Positions 55,101 through 61,726 of a stretch of DNA of 64,000 nucleotides are shown in pieces (position 1 is the first letter of the stretch; each line of letters opens with the position of its first letter). The stretch is from Streptomyces sp. NBC_01497. Lineage in GTDB: Bacteria; Actinomycetota; Actinomycetes; Streptomycetales; Streptomycetaceae. The position numbers were made by a program, and so were the translations under genes. The notes beneath the pieces are model-generated. The model was not told where the DNA came from. It saw nothing but the letters and a program-made list of their open reading frames with translations, and searched no databases. Location of the stretch: contig NZ_CP109427.1 in assembly GCF_036250695.1 (NCBI RefSeq), positions 744,001-808,000 of the forward strand, written 5' to 3'.

Positions 55101-55624
55101 GCGGATGCCTGTTCGAGCCGCGCGGCGATGTTGACCGTCTCGCCGGACACCAGGGCCTGCCGGGTCGACACGTCCGTACTCGTCACGGCGGGGCCGGTGT
55201 TGACACCGATCCGGACGCCGAGGCGGATGCCGAGCGAGGGGTGCAGTTCCCTCTCGTTGAGCCGCTCCACCGCGTCGAGCATGGCCAGGGCCGCGGCGCT
55301 CGCCCGCGCCGCGTCGTCCTCGTGCGTGACCGGGACGCCGAACACGGCCATCACCGCGTCGCCGATGAACTTCTCGACGGTGCCGCCGAACTCCTCCAGG
55401 CACTCCCGCATCAGGTCGAAGTACCGGAGCACCACCGTGCGCAGCGTCTCCGGATCGAGGACGCCGGACAGTGCCGTCGATCCCACCAGGTCGCAGAAGA
55501 CCACGGTCACGACCTTGCGCTCCTCCACCGGCGCGACCGCGGACTCCACGGGGACCGCGGAGCCGCAGGCCGGGCAGAAGCGCGCGTTCGGCGGCAGTTC
55601 TCCGTCGCAGGGTGCGCACCGCAT
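52193..55624 (-). CDS. class III cyclase-AAA ATPase-TPR regulator
   Basis: An 1143-residue protein. A zinc ribbon (Cys3, Cys6, Cys17, Cys20) leads into a class III adenylate/guanylate-cyclase domain (metal Asp45 in VVFCDLVGST, Asp89 in KFIGDAVMAVFG), an AAA/NB-ARC-like ATPase (GEAGMGKT near residue 270, VLVVDDCQWA) and a long helical/TPR-like C-terminal half. Such fusions are usually signalling or transcription regulators without a DNA-binding domain. It begins 35 bp after the 76-residue peptide gene with its own AAAGGAC site, so it may be the last gene of the radical SAM operon. Nucleotide product not known. Confidence 0.85.
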   Translation of the reverse strand: MRCAPCDGELPPNARFCPACGSAVPVESAVAPVEERKVVTVVFCDLVGSTALSGVLDPETLRTVVLRYFDLMRECLEEFGGTVEKFIGDAVMAVFGVPVTHEDDAARASAAALAMLDAVERLNERELHPSLGIRLGVRIGVNTGPAVTSTDVSTRQALVSGETVNIAARLEQASATGEVLIGPETRRAAGAAVRTESVGPLGLKGKEEPVTAHRLLGVVEADPAAGRRFDVPFVGRTAELAWLREAFMSTVVPVRRGANLLTLYGEAGMGKTRLIHEWHKADGDSFAQGSGRCRPYGEHGSLAPLADALRQLLSSVCGELTADHDPGPAEAGATADRTEAARSLDVLAAGLLEDGTPNPSLDDTCAAVVGLLTVVARRRPVVLVVDDCQWASELLLDVLETLAGELTSQAVLFVCMARPDLHDRRPGWGQGRLRPSALTLPGLTPAEAEALAGALTGAGTGTGGTGIGADGGADGLGSAVSVHVLEAAGGNPFYLEQLLTALGQPESGYRLDGAGALPTSLQALLGARIGGLGRAERAVLDLASVVGREFGADDVAALAAEDREGAPGGALHTPAGQGSGGSRGPIDSALARLRRHRLVRVTERQAPGTPGLRFSSGLVHEVTYQSMAKRARAERHERAARLAEARLSEAPPVRGAGPAEADAMVAGHLEHAYRYRAELGLLDARTHELRLGAARLLIRGGSQALARSDLSWAGVLLGRAVELTSPTDDEWVAAARRLGGVRLATGQVDEGRSLLLAVLAATPPVPGGPTPSPVRSASGGGTGGGPTAADAGSRVEAAHALLELAAASAAPDGSSAGSAASRTLPVFERAGDDLGQARACIRIAQDRQLHGRHGAADVLLTRALEHATRSGAEPERALALGAIGISLWRGPEPVPDAVSRARLLLREHGERRPTARLTLSCPLAVLLALQEHWEEADTALADARRLAGELGYAEGAVVLPLFSAAVAALAGDTGRALALLEEAADSGRRLKAEGLLGAVARDTARLLVDEGRFEEAALRLPPPDRPVSGSAPTTPAPSEAADLDGLLARIAAARGEPGEATALADRAVLTAARTDSTVVRAVALLDQAEVLRSSGRRAGAGEAALRAQRCFTAKGHLPGARRAAEMHAALEAGSPPLQHAKPG

Positions 55625-55659
55625 GGCTTTGTCCTTTCCCCGGAACGCCCGGAGAGGTC

Positions 55660-55890
55660 TCAGAAGAGCGCCCCGCCGGCGATCTCGCTGTGCGCTTGCA
55701 CTTCGGGGCCGACCTCGTCGAGGCGTGCCTTGATGTCGAGGACCAGCTCCAACTCCTGCGAGCTCAACTCGCCCAGCACCTGGCGCTGTTCGTCGGTGAG
55801 GCCGTCGACGCCGAAGCCGTGCGACGCCAGGATGTCCAGTGTCTGTTCGCCGCGGGAGTCACCGGCGGCCCGTGTCGTGTTCTCGCTCAT
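55660..55890 (-). CDS. putative RiPP precursor peptide, EVQAH/GGALF type
   Basis: A 76-residue acidic peptide. Residues 30-60 form a likely helical leader (LTDEQRQVLGELSSQELELVLDIKARL); the end is GPEVQAHSEIAGGALF, with EVQAH at 63-67 and a GG pair at 72-73. It has no Cys, so it is not a lanthionine substrate. The ATG overlaps the HDO stop (ATGA) and is preceded by GGAGGG. Size, composition and coupling to an HDO and a radical SAM enzyme argue for a substrate peptide. The EV(E/Q)AH box recurs in the five lanthipeptide precursors. I do not recognise a described family. Confidence 0.7.
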   Translation of the reverse strand: MSENTTRAAGDSRGEQTLDILASHGFGVDGLTDEQRQVLGELSSQELELVLDIKARLDEVGPEVQAHSEIAGGALF

Positions 55891-56618
55891 GACGTACTGG
55901 TCCCTCCTCTTGCAGGGTTCTCGTCCACGCAGGCCGCGCGGTCGATTCGGGCGAACAGGTCCAGCAGGCCGGACACGGTGTGCAGGGCGCTCGTGGTGAG
56001 CGCGTTCACCAGCACCGGGCCGATCGGCAGGGTGTCGACGAGGGCGAACAGGTCCGCCGTGTGGTCCGTGTCCAGCTCGGCGTGCTCGCGCACGGTGCGC
56101 AGCGCGGCCCGGGGGACCCCGGCCGCCTCGGCGATCCGCTCCGCCAGCCAGGGCGCGGGCGCGCAGCTCTCCAGCACGGCGATGTATCCGAGCAGCGCGA
56201 CCGGGTGGTGGTGCTCGATCCAGTAGTACTGGGTCCCCACGAACCGGGCTACCTCGGGCGGCGGTTGCCGCGCGCGCACCGCCGCCGGGTCCCCGCCGAG
56301 CGCCGCGATGTCGCCGAGCAGCCACTCGTCGTGACCGCGCTCCTCCTCGACGTGCTCACGCAGGTAGGCGGCGAGCGGCGCCCCCACCGCGTCGGTGGCG
56401 CCGAGCGCGGTGGAGCGCTCCGCGGCCCGTTCCATCAGCGGTACCGAGGCCCGGATCACCGCGTGCATCACCGGCAGGTACACCGCGTACCGCCTGCCGA
56501 GTCCGTCCGGCCGCCACAGCCACCCGGTCGCGGCCCGCACCGCCGGCTCGGTCAGGGCGAGGCGGGCCCGCAGCGCCGTCCCGGCCGTCACCGGCGCACG
56601 GGTGCCCGGGGTGCTCAT
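55887..56618 (-). CDS. heme-oxygenase-fold diiron oxidase (HDO)-like protein
   Basis: A 243-residue all-helical protein of the iron-containing redox enzyme/TenA-PqqC-like superfamily. Candidate metal ligands occur in the expected order: Glu92/93 with His96 (EEERGHDE), Glu135/His136-138 (WIEHHHPVALLGY), and His179, Asp183, His186 (EHAELDTDH). This six-ligand layout is that of diiron HDOs, which catalyse oxygen-dependent desaturation, N-oxygenation or C-C cleavage. It overlaps the radical SAM gene at its start and the peptide gene at its end, so the three are one translational unit. Its reaction is inferred to be on the peptide. Confidence 0.78.
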   Translation of the reverse strand: MSTPGTRAPVTAGTALRARLALTEPAVRAATGWLWRPDGLGRRYAVYLPVMHAVIRASVPLMERAAERSTALGATDAVGAPLAAYLREHVEEERGHDEWLLGDIAALGGDPAAVRARQPPPEVARFVGTQYYWIEHHHPVALLGYIAVLESCAPAPWLAERIAEAAGVPRAALRTVREHAELDTDHTADLFALVDTLPIGPVLVNALTTSALHTVSGLLDLFARIDRAACVDENPARGGTSTS

Positions 56619-57712
56619 CGCGGCGGCCCGGGGAGAGCGACCAGATCCGCGTACGGCGCGCAACCGTGCCGACGCACGAGCGCGACCGGGCCCGCCTCGG
56701 TCTGCGCCCTGGCCGCCTGTCCGTCGAGCAGCTCACCGAGCGGTCCCGACGCGAACGAGGCTGCGGCGTCGAGGACTTCGGGATGATCGCCGAGAGTGCG
56801 GCAGCCCGCGCAGTACCCGGGCGGGGCGGCTCCTTCCGGGGCGGTGGCGAACCGGGCCCTGAGGTGGGCGGGGCCCACGGTCCTGATCATGCGCAGCGCC
56901 GGCGAGGAGAGCGCCCGCGCGCGCACCGACGACCAGGTGTCCCGGGTCACATGACCGAGCGTCAGGTGTTCCGGCGACGGCCTGCGGTCCACCACGTGCT
57001 GGTTGCAGCACGCCAGGACCGTGCCGTCGGCCGCCACGACGGGCCAGGCCGCCATGGAGCACGGCAGTGCGCGCCACGGGTCCGGGTCGACGGCGCGCGC
57101 GGTGGCCCAGGACGCCGCGCGGCCCACCTGACGCAGGGAGTTGACGAGCATCGGCACCCGGTCGTCGAAGGTGCGCCGGATGTCGGAGGTGACGTCGGCC
57201 AGGTAGGGGTCGTCGGGCCCGGATCCGACGAGGTGGAAGCTGACGGCCCCGCCCGCGTCCTGCACCCCTCGGATCAGCCGGAACACGGCACGGCGGCTGA
57301 TCTCCCGCTCGTGGAAGGCGTCCAGGCTGACCGAGAAGTGGTCGACTGCGGCGATCGCGCGGGCGATCCGTGGCGGGAGGCCCACGCGCCGCCCGCCGTC
57401 GTCCCGCACGGCGAAGTAGGCCCCGGTCAAAAGGACGCTCCGGGTCGCCACCGCCCGTGCCGTATCGGCCAGTTCGGTCACCAGGTCCGGCCGCAGCAGC
57501 GGTTCGCCGCCGGTCATCATCAGCACCTCGGGGCGGTTCTCCGCGCTGAACGAGTCGACGAAGCGCACGAGTTGTCGCGCGTCCGGCTCTCCTGCCGCCA
57601 TGGTGGCCGCGGTCGAGCAGTGCGCGCAGTGCAGCGGGCAGCGTCCGGTGACGGTGAGCAGCAGCCCCGCGCCGGGTACCGGACGGAGCGTCATCAGCTC
57701 GGCGAGTTCCAT
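56615..57712 (-). CDS. radical SAM protein with SPASM/twitch-like C-terminus
   Basis: A 365-residue radical SAM enzyme. The [4Fe-4S] motif is Cys25-x3-Cys29-x2-Cys32 (CPLHCAHC) and GGEP lies at 68-71. Further cysteines at 218, 235, 236, 301 and 304 (CSMAAWPV, LACCNQ, YCAGC) suggest at least one auxiliary cluster, as in SPASM or twitch peptide-modifying enzymes. It is the first gene of the radical SAM-HDO-peptide unit. Peptide cross-linking, epimerisation or oxidation cannot be told apart from sequence. GGAGG sites precede the ATG. Confidence 0.85.
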   Translation of the reverse strand: MELAELMTLRPVPGAGLLLTVTGRCPLHCAHCSTAATMAAGEPDARQLVRFVDSFSAENRPEVLMMTGGEPLLRPDLVTELADTARAVATRSVLLTGAYFAVRDDGGRRVGLPPRIARAIAAVDHFSVSLDAFHEREISRRAVFRLIRGVQDAGGAVSFHLVGSGPDDPYLADVTSDIRRTFDDRVPMLVNSLRQVGRAASWATARAVDPDPWRALPCSMAAWPVVAADGTVLACCNQHVVDRRPSPEHLTLGHVTRDTWSSVRARALSSPALRMIRTVGPAHLRARFATAPEGAAPPGYCAGCRTLGDHPEVLDAAASFASGPLGELLDGQAARAQTEAGPVALVRRHGCAPYADLVALPGPPR

Positions 57713-57748
57713 CGCGTGCTCCCTCCTGGTCCTCCACAGTCTTGGCTC

Positions 57749-57781
57749 GTGCGGTTCGGCACGGGGAGAGGAGCGGTTCGG
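57749..57781 (-). promoter_or_regulatory. repeated GCGGTTCGG in radical SAM operon promoter
   Basis: GCGGTTCGG occurs at 57751-57759 and 57773-57781, exactly 22 bp (two helical turns) apart, 39-69 bp upstream of the radical SAM start. Read leftward it gives CCGAACCGC twice, and the block GTTCCGAACCG-CTCC is close to GTTCCGAATCCGCCGCTCC before the first lanthipeptide precursor. A SARP site is a reasonable guess. Confidence 0.5.
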
Positions 57782-57823
57782 AACTGGTAAATCCGCAGGC
57801 GGGTGCAGTCCTGGCGGGAACTC

Positions 57824-59767
57824 TCAGGCCGTGGCGCGCACCGCGGGGGCCGGCTGCCCGACCGCACACTGACGCGCGTACACCCGGCTCAGGCACGGCA
57901 GTTCGTACTGGGCCGCGTGCGCGGTGACCTCGCTGTCGGGAGCGAGCAGCGCGCCCGCGTCCAGGAGCGCCTCCAGCTTCCGTAACGCGTCATCCTGGGC
58001 GCAGTTGAGTACGGCCGCGGCCTGCCGCAGGCTGAAGCCACCGGCCGGCAGGCCCCCGAGCAGGCAGAGAGACGCCCGATCGGCCGCGGACAGGTCGTGC
58101 CAGCCACTCGCCAGCCTCGATCGCACATCCATGTCGCCGGCCACCAGTTCGTCCAGGACGATCCGGCCGTCGGCCAGCCGTTCCGCGTATTCGGCGAGCG
58201 GCAGATGCCGTCGTACGGCGAGTTTGAGTCCGCTCACCCGTACCGCGAGCGGGAGGCCGCCCGTGGCGCGGGTGATGCGCTCAGCGGCCTCGGGGCAGTT
58301 GTCGAGACGGTCCCGCCCCACGATGGCACGCAGCAGGGCCAGGCTCTCGGCGGTGGCGAACGGCCCGGTCTCCTGGCGATGCGCGGAGACCAGCCCCACC
58401 AGCCGGGTGCGCGCCGTGACCAGTACGGCGCTGGCGCCGCGGTCCGGCACCAGCGGGCGGATGCCCGCCTCTTCCCTCGCGTCGTCCAGGACGAGCAGCA
58501 CCTTGCGCGGCCCGAGCCAGGCCCGCCACGCGGCAGCGGCCTCGTCGAGGTCGCCGGACGCGGCGAGGGCCCCGGCCGCCGGGCCGCCCCAGGGGCCGCC
58601 CCCGTCGTCCGCCTCCCCCGCGCCGGCGCCGGCGCCGGCGCCGGACAGGCCCGTGCGCCGCGTGAGTTCGGCGAGCACCGACGCACCGGACCTGGGGCGC
58701 CCGGCTTCGTCGCGCATCCGGATCAGGACCCGGCCGTCGGGGAAGCGGTCGCCGAGCCGGTGGGCCGTGTGCACGGCAAGCGCGGTCTTGCCCGAGCCCA
58801 CGGGTCCGCTGACGACGGCGAGCCGGCCCTCGCCCGGCCCCGTGCCCTCGGCGCCGGACTCCAAGAAGGCCGTCAGCGCGCGCCGTTGCTCTCCCCGTCC
58901 GGTGAAGTCCGGGAGGTCCTGCGGCAGCAGGGTGCCGAGCGTGCCGTCGGACCATCGGCCTCCCGCGCCGCGACGGGCCGCGAACGGCCCCCCGACGTCG
59001 CGCGGACCGCCGTCCAGCATCGACCGGTACAGCGTTTCGAGCGCGGGGCTCGGCTGCAGCCCGTACTCGGCCGCGAGGAGCCGTCGCAGTCCCTCGTACC
59101 CGGCGAGTGCCTCGGTCTGCCGCCCCTGGGCGAACAGCGCGTTCATCTGAGCTGCCCGCAACCGCTCCCGCTCCGGGTGCCGTTCGACCAGCTCCCCGAC
59201 GGTGTCGGCCACTTCATTGGTGTGGCCGAGCCGGAGTTCGGCCTCGGCCCAGTCCTCGTAGACCCGCAGAACACGGTCGTCGAGGCGTTCCGCCTCCATC
59301 CGGACCGCGGGAGAGAAGCGCAGGTCGTGCAGGGACAGGCCGCGGCGCAGGCCCAGCGCTTCCCGCAGCAGGCGGGAGGCGGCGCCGATCGCGCCCTGGG
59401 CCACGGCTTCACGGGCCGCCCGGGACAGCGACCGCAGGCGCTCGGCGTCCAGTTCCCCGGGCTCCACCCGCAGGCGGTACCCGCCCGTCCCGTGCGCCAG
59501 CCGGTCGCACCCACCGCCCGCCGCCAGGACCTTGCGGAGCGCGGACACGTAGACCTGGATGTTCTTGCGCGCGGTACGCGGCGGGTCGCTCTCCCACAGC
59601 GTGTCGATCAGCAGGTCCGAGGAGACGGGGGTGTTGGGGCGGCACAGCAGCATCGCCAGGACCAGCCGCTGTTTGAGCGGTCCGAGGGGCAGCGGTCCGT
59701 CCGCGGTGTCCGCCGAGAGGGGGCCCAGGACGGTGAACTTCAGGTGATCGTGCGGTGATTCAGCCAT
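57824..59767 (-). CDS. SARP/AfsR-type cluster regulator (large SARP with NB-ARC domain)
   Basis: A 647-residue regulator. An OmpR-type winged helix (residues about 10-100: PLKQRLVLAMLLCRPNTPVSSDLLIDTLWESDPP), a BTAD (about 105-250) and an NB-ARC ATPase (GPVGSGKTALAV; LLVLDDAREE) are visible, followed by a helical region. SARPs activate antibiotic and RiPP clusters by binding heptamers at 11-bp spacing. A TTA codon for Leu595 (57983-57985) makes translation bldA-dependent in Streptomyces. The gene lies between the two arms of the peptide cluster and has an expected target site before the precursor genes. Confidence 0.9.
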   Translation of the reverse strand: MAESPHDHLKFTVLGPLSADTADGPLPLGPLKQRLVLAMLLCRPNTPVSSDLLIDTLWESDPPRTARKNIQVYVSALRKVLAAGGGCDRLAHGTGGYRLRVEPGELDAERLRSLSRAAREAVAQGAIGAASRLLREALGLRRGLSLHDLRFSPAVRMEAERLDDRVLRVYEDWAEAELRLGHTNEVADTVGELVERHPERERLRAAQMNALFAQGRQTEALAGYEGLRRLLAAEYGLQPSPALETLYRSMLDGGPRDVGGPFAARRGAGGRWSDGTLGTLLPQDLPDFTGRGEQRRALTAFLESGAEGTGPGEGRLAVVSGPVGSGKTALAVHTAHRLGDRFPDGRVLIRMRDEAGRPRSGASVLAELTRRTGLSGAGAGAGAGEADDGGGPWGGPAAGALAASGDLDEAAAAWRAWLGPRKVLLVLDDAREEAGIRPLVPDRGASAVLVTARTRLVGLVSAHRQETGPFATAESLALLRAIVGRDRLDNCPEAAERITRATGGLPLAVRVSGLKLAVRRHLPLAEYAERLADGRIVLDELVAGDMDVRSRLASGWHDLSAADRASLCLLGGLPAGGFSLRQAAAVLNCAQDDALRKLEALLDAGALLAPDSEVTAHAAQYELPCLSRVYARQCAVGQPAPAVRATA

Positions 59768-59928
59768 GTCGGTATGTCACCTTTCCCACTGCCGGACCCC
59801 GACGCGACGGAGCAGCTGAGATGAATGGCGCTCGGCGAATGACTTATATCAGACGAGACGCGACGCGGGAACGCCTCAACGGATCGGCGTCCGGGTCGAG
59901 TTGGGGAAACCCCCCGCTGGCTGCGGTG

Positions 59929-59981
59929 ATACCGACCGCATACCGCGCGCAGACCGGTTCCGAATCCGCCGCTCCTAGCTT
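59929..59981 (+). promoter_or_regulatory. SARP-type operator and promoter of the precursor operon
   Basis: Four heptamers sit exactly 11 bp apart: ATACCGA (59929), ATACCGC (59940), AGACCGG (59951) and a weaker GAATCCG (59962). Seven bases after the last one comes TAGCTT (59976-59981), a plausible -10. Heptamers with 4-bp spacers ending 7-8 bp before the -10 are the standard SARP arrangement. The first precursor starts 51 bp further on. Spacing is read directly; SARP binding is inference. Confidence 0.7.
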
Positions 59982-60032
59982 CTGTGGTGTTCGCAGCCCC
60001 ACTCGTGGATCCACTGATCGAAGGAGAAGACC

Positions 60033-60203
60033 ATGGCTGACGCCGTCGAGCCCACCACCGAGGACAACGAGGCCGGCAACGAGGTCGAGGCGCACGCCGC
60101 GACCCCGCTGGAGCTGCAGGAGATGGGCCTGAGCCAGCCCGACAAGGGTACCGACGGCCTCGTCGCCGGCAACAGCTCGGTCAGCGCCGCCGTCTGCGCC
60201 TGA
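60033..60203 (+). CDS. class III lanthipeptide precursor 1
   Basis: A 56-residue precursor: acidic leader with EVEAH (17-21) and PLELQEMG (25-32), where LxLQ fits the recognition motif of class III leaders; the C-terminal core ends GNSSVSAAVCA. Ser-x2-Ser-x3-Cys in the core is the labionin/methyllabionin pattern. GAAGGAGAAGACC precedes the ATG. It is the copy nearest the SARP-type promoter and is followed by a strong hairpin, so it may be the most abundant transcript. Confidence 0.85.
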   Translation: MADAVEPTTEDNEAGNEVEAHAATPLELQEMGLSQPDKGTDGLVAGNSSVSAAVCA

Positions 60204-60224
60204 GCCGACAGCTTGTGACGTGCC

Positions 60225-60265
60225 CGCCGCCGGTGGTGCCGCCCCGTGGCGCACCACCGGCGGCG
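60225..60265 (+). terminator. 15-bp hairpin after first precursor gene (attenuator or processing site)
   Basis: CGCCGCCGGTGGTGC (60225-60239) and GCACCACCGGCGGCG (60251-60265) pair perfectly with an 11-base loop, 21 bases after the stop. In lanthipeptide operons such hairpins limit read-through from precursor to enzyme genes. A degenerate copy of the same sequence (GCACCACCGGCGG) occurs after precursor 4 near 61300. Confidence 0.75.
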
Positions 60266-60386
60266 CGCCGCTCCCCGGACACCTCCCGCGCCATGGGCCC
60301 GGGAGGGGAGCACGGACGCTCCGCTCGGCTGGAACCGGGTGGGCATCATCAGCTCCTTTTTCCCCTCTCACCCGCAGGAGACGGAC

Positions 60387-60575
60387 ATGACCGATCCGGC
60401 GAAGCCCACCGACCCCGACAGCACTCCCGATGTCGCCTCATCCGGGGAGGAGTTCGAGGTCCAGGCGCACGCCGCGGCCCCTCTCGGCCTCCAGGAGCTG
60501 GACGTCAGGGGCCCCGACCAGGACTCCCTCCTGGTGGTGACCAGCAGCGCGACCAGTGTCGCCATGTGCTCGTGA
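60387..60575 (+). CDS. class III lanthipeptide precursor 2
   Basis: A 62-residue paralogue: EVQAH in the leader, then PLGLQELD, and a core ending SSATSVAMCS. The core holds Ser-x2-Ser-x3-Cys. It shares SLLV(V/A)TS with precursor 3 and the EEFEV start of the conserved region with precursor 5. GCAGGAGACGGAC precedes the ATG. The 183-bp gap before it is longer than needed and may carry its own promoter. Confidence 0.83.
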   Translation: MTDPAKPTDPDSTPDVASSGEEFEVQAHAAAPLGLQELDVRGPDQDSLLVVTSSATSVAMCS

Positions 60576-60709
60576 GCCACCGGAACGGCTCCGGCCCACG
60601 CGCGCGAAGTGACCGCCGCTCGCTCGCGCCGTCAGTGATCATGTGCCGCGCGCGGGCCGGAGTCCGATCCCACCCCGGTGCCTTCCTGCGGGGTTCGGGG
60701 TTCTCGTCC

Positions 60710-60730
60710 GACCCGTGACCCGTGACCCGA
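60710..60730. repeat. tandem heptamers upstream of precursor 3
   Basis: GACCCGT, GACCCGT, GACCCGA follow one another directly; a second doublet GGGGTTC GGGGTTC lies at 60690-60703. Both are in the spacer before precursor 3. Confidence 0.75.
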
Positions 60731-60748
60731 CGAACCCAGGAGCACTCC

Positions 60749-60913
60749 ATGGCGGACTCGACCGAAGCCACCACCGAGGACATCGAGCCCGGCCAGGAGG
60801 TCGAGGCGCACTCCGCGAAGCCCCTCGGCCTCCAGGAAATGGGCGTCCGGGCCCCCGGCCAGGACTCCCTCCTCGTGGCGACCAGCACGACCAGCGTCAT
60901 CTCGTGCGAATGA
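60749..60913 (+). CDS. class III lanthipeptide precursor 3
   Basis: A 54-residue paralogue with EVEAH, PLGLQEMG and a core ending TSTTSVISCE, again Ser-x2-Ser-x3-Cys. It is the shortest copy and the only one with a charged last residue. Leader start (MADSTEATTED) resembles precursor 1, whereas core resembles precursor 2, which suggests mosaic exchange among copies. CCAGGAG precedes the ATG. Confidence 0.83.
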   Translation: MADSTEATTEDIEPGQEVEAHSAKPLGLQEMGVRAPGQDSLLVATSTTSVISCE

Positions 60914-61083
60914 CCCGGCGGGATCGACGGCGCCCGCCCGGCCGGCGGCGGGGGTCGCGGCACACCGCCGCAACCGGCACCGATCCCGATCGCCGTCCGT
61001 GTGCCGACCGGCACCCGGCCCGCCATGCCGGGCCATCGCGGCGCCCAGCTCGCCCACCGCACCCACCGCGGAAGGAGAAGGCC

Positions 61084-61254
61084 GTGGCTAACTCCGTCGA
61101 CGCCGGCGAGGCCGACGAATCCCACGAGGACGGCAACGAGGTCGAGGCGCACGCCGCGACCCCCGTCGAACTCCAGGAAATGGGCGTACGCGACCCCCGC
61201 AATGGGGCCGACGGTGTCATCGGTTCCAGCATCGTCAGCCTCGCGGCCTGCTGA
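61084..61254 (+). CDS. class III lanthipeptide precursor 4 (GTG start)
   Basis: A 56-residue paralogue most like precursor 1 (EVEAHAATP, ELQEMGVRDP), with core GSSIVSLAAC holding Ser-x2-Ser-x3-Cys and ending at the Cys. The GTG start is preceded by GGAAGGAGAAGGCC and aligns with the ATG of precursor 1. No ATG is available in frame nearby. Confidence 0.82.
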   Translation: MANSVDAGEADESHEDGNEVEAHAATPVELQEMGVRDPRNGADGVIGSSIVSLAAC

Positions 61255-61364
61255 GCCGATCAGGACCGGCCCGCATCCGCCCGTGGCACCGCCCGGGCGC
61301 ACCACCGGCGGCCCGCCGCCTCCCTGCGCACCCACCTCCCTCCCACCCCGACCGAAGGACGGAC

Positions 61365-61547
61365 ATGAGCGATCCCACGAAGCCCGACGACACGGATGCC
61401 ACAAGCGAACTGACGGAGAGTGAGGACGAGTTCGAGGTCGAGGCGCACTCGGCTGCGCCGCTCGGCCTCCAGGAACTGGGCATCAAGAGCCCCGAGCCGG
61501 AGAATCCCGTGGTCGGCGTGAGTCTGAGCAGCATGATCCTCTGCTAG
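61365..61547 (+). CDS. class III lanthipeptide precursor 5
   Basis: A 60-residue paralogue with EDEFEVEAH, PLGLQELG and a core ending VSLSSMILC (Ser-x2-Ser-x3-Cys, no residue after Cys). It starts like precursor 2 (MSDPTKPDDTD versus MTDPAKPTDPD), marking these two as a subgroup. The 110-bp spacer before it is the shortest of the array; the synthetase gene follows 179 bp downstream. Confidence 0.83.
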   Translation: MSDPTKPDDTDATSELTESEDEFEVEAHSAAPLGLQELGIKSPEPENPVVGVSLSSMILC

Positions 61548-61726
61548 CGATCCCGGCGAGCAGTCCCTCTGCCTGCCTGTGGCGACGCGCGCCCGACCGG
61601 CCGCCCCGGCCCGGCCCTTCCTCTGAGCGTGGAGGAGAGGGGCGACCCCGCCGGGGAGCACCTGCCGACCCGCTGACACGCGCCCTGCCACCCGTAGTCG
61701 CACTCGAACCCACCGTGGAGAGGTCC

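Noticed and set aside
55660-55890. 76-aa peptide as a further lanthipeptide precursor
   Set aside because: It has no cysteine and no LxLQ element, so LanKC could not form lanthionine or labionin rings on it.
60033-61547. Tandem short genes as a possible CRISPR-like array
   Set aside because: Repeats are protein-coding paralogues with ribosome sites and diverged DNA; no constant repeat with unique spacers.
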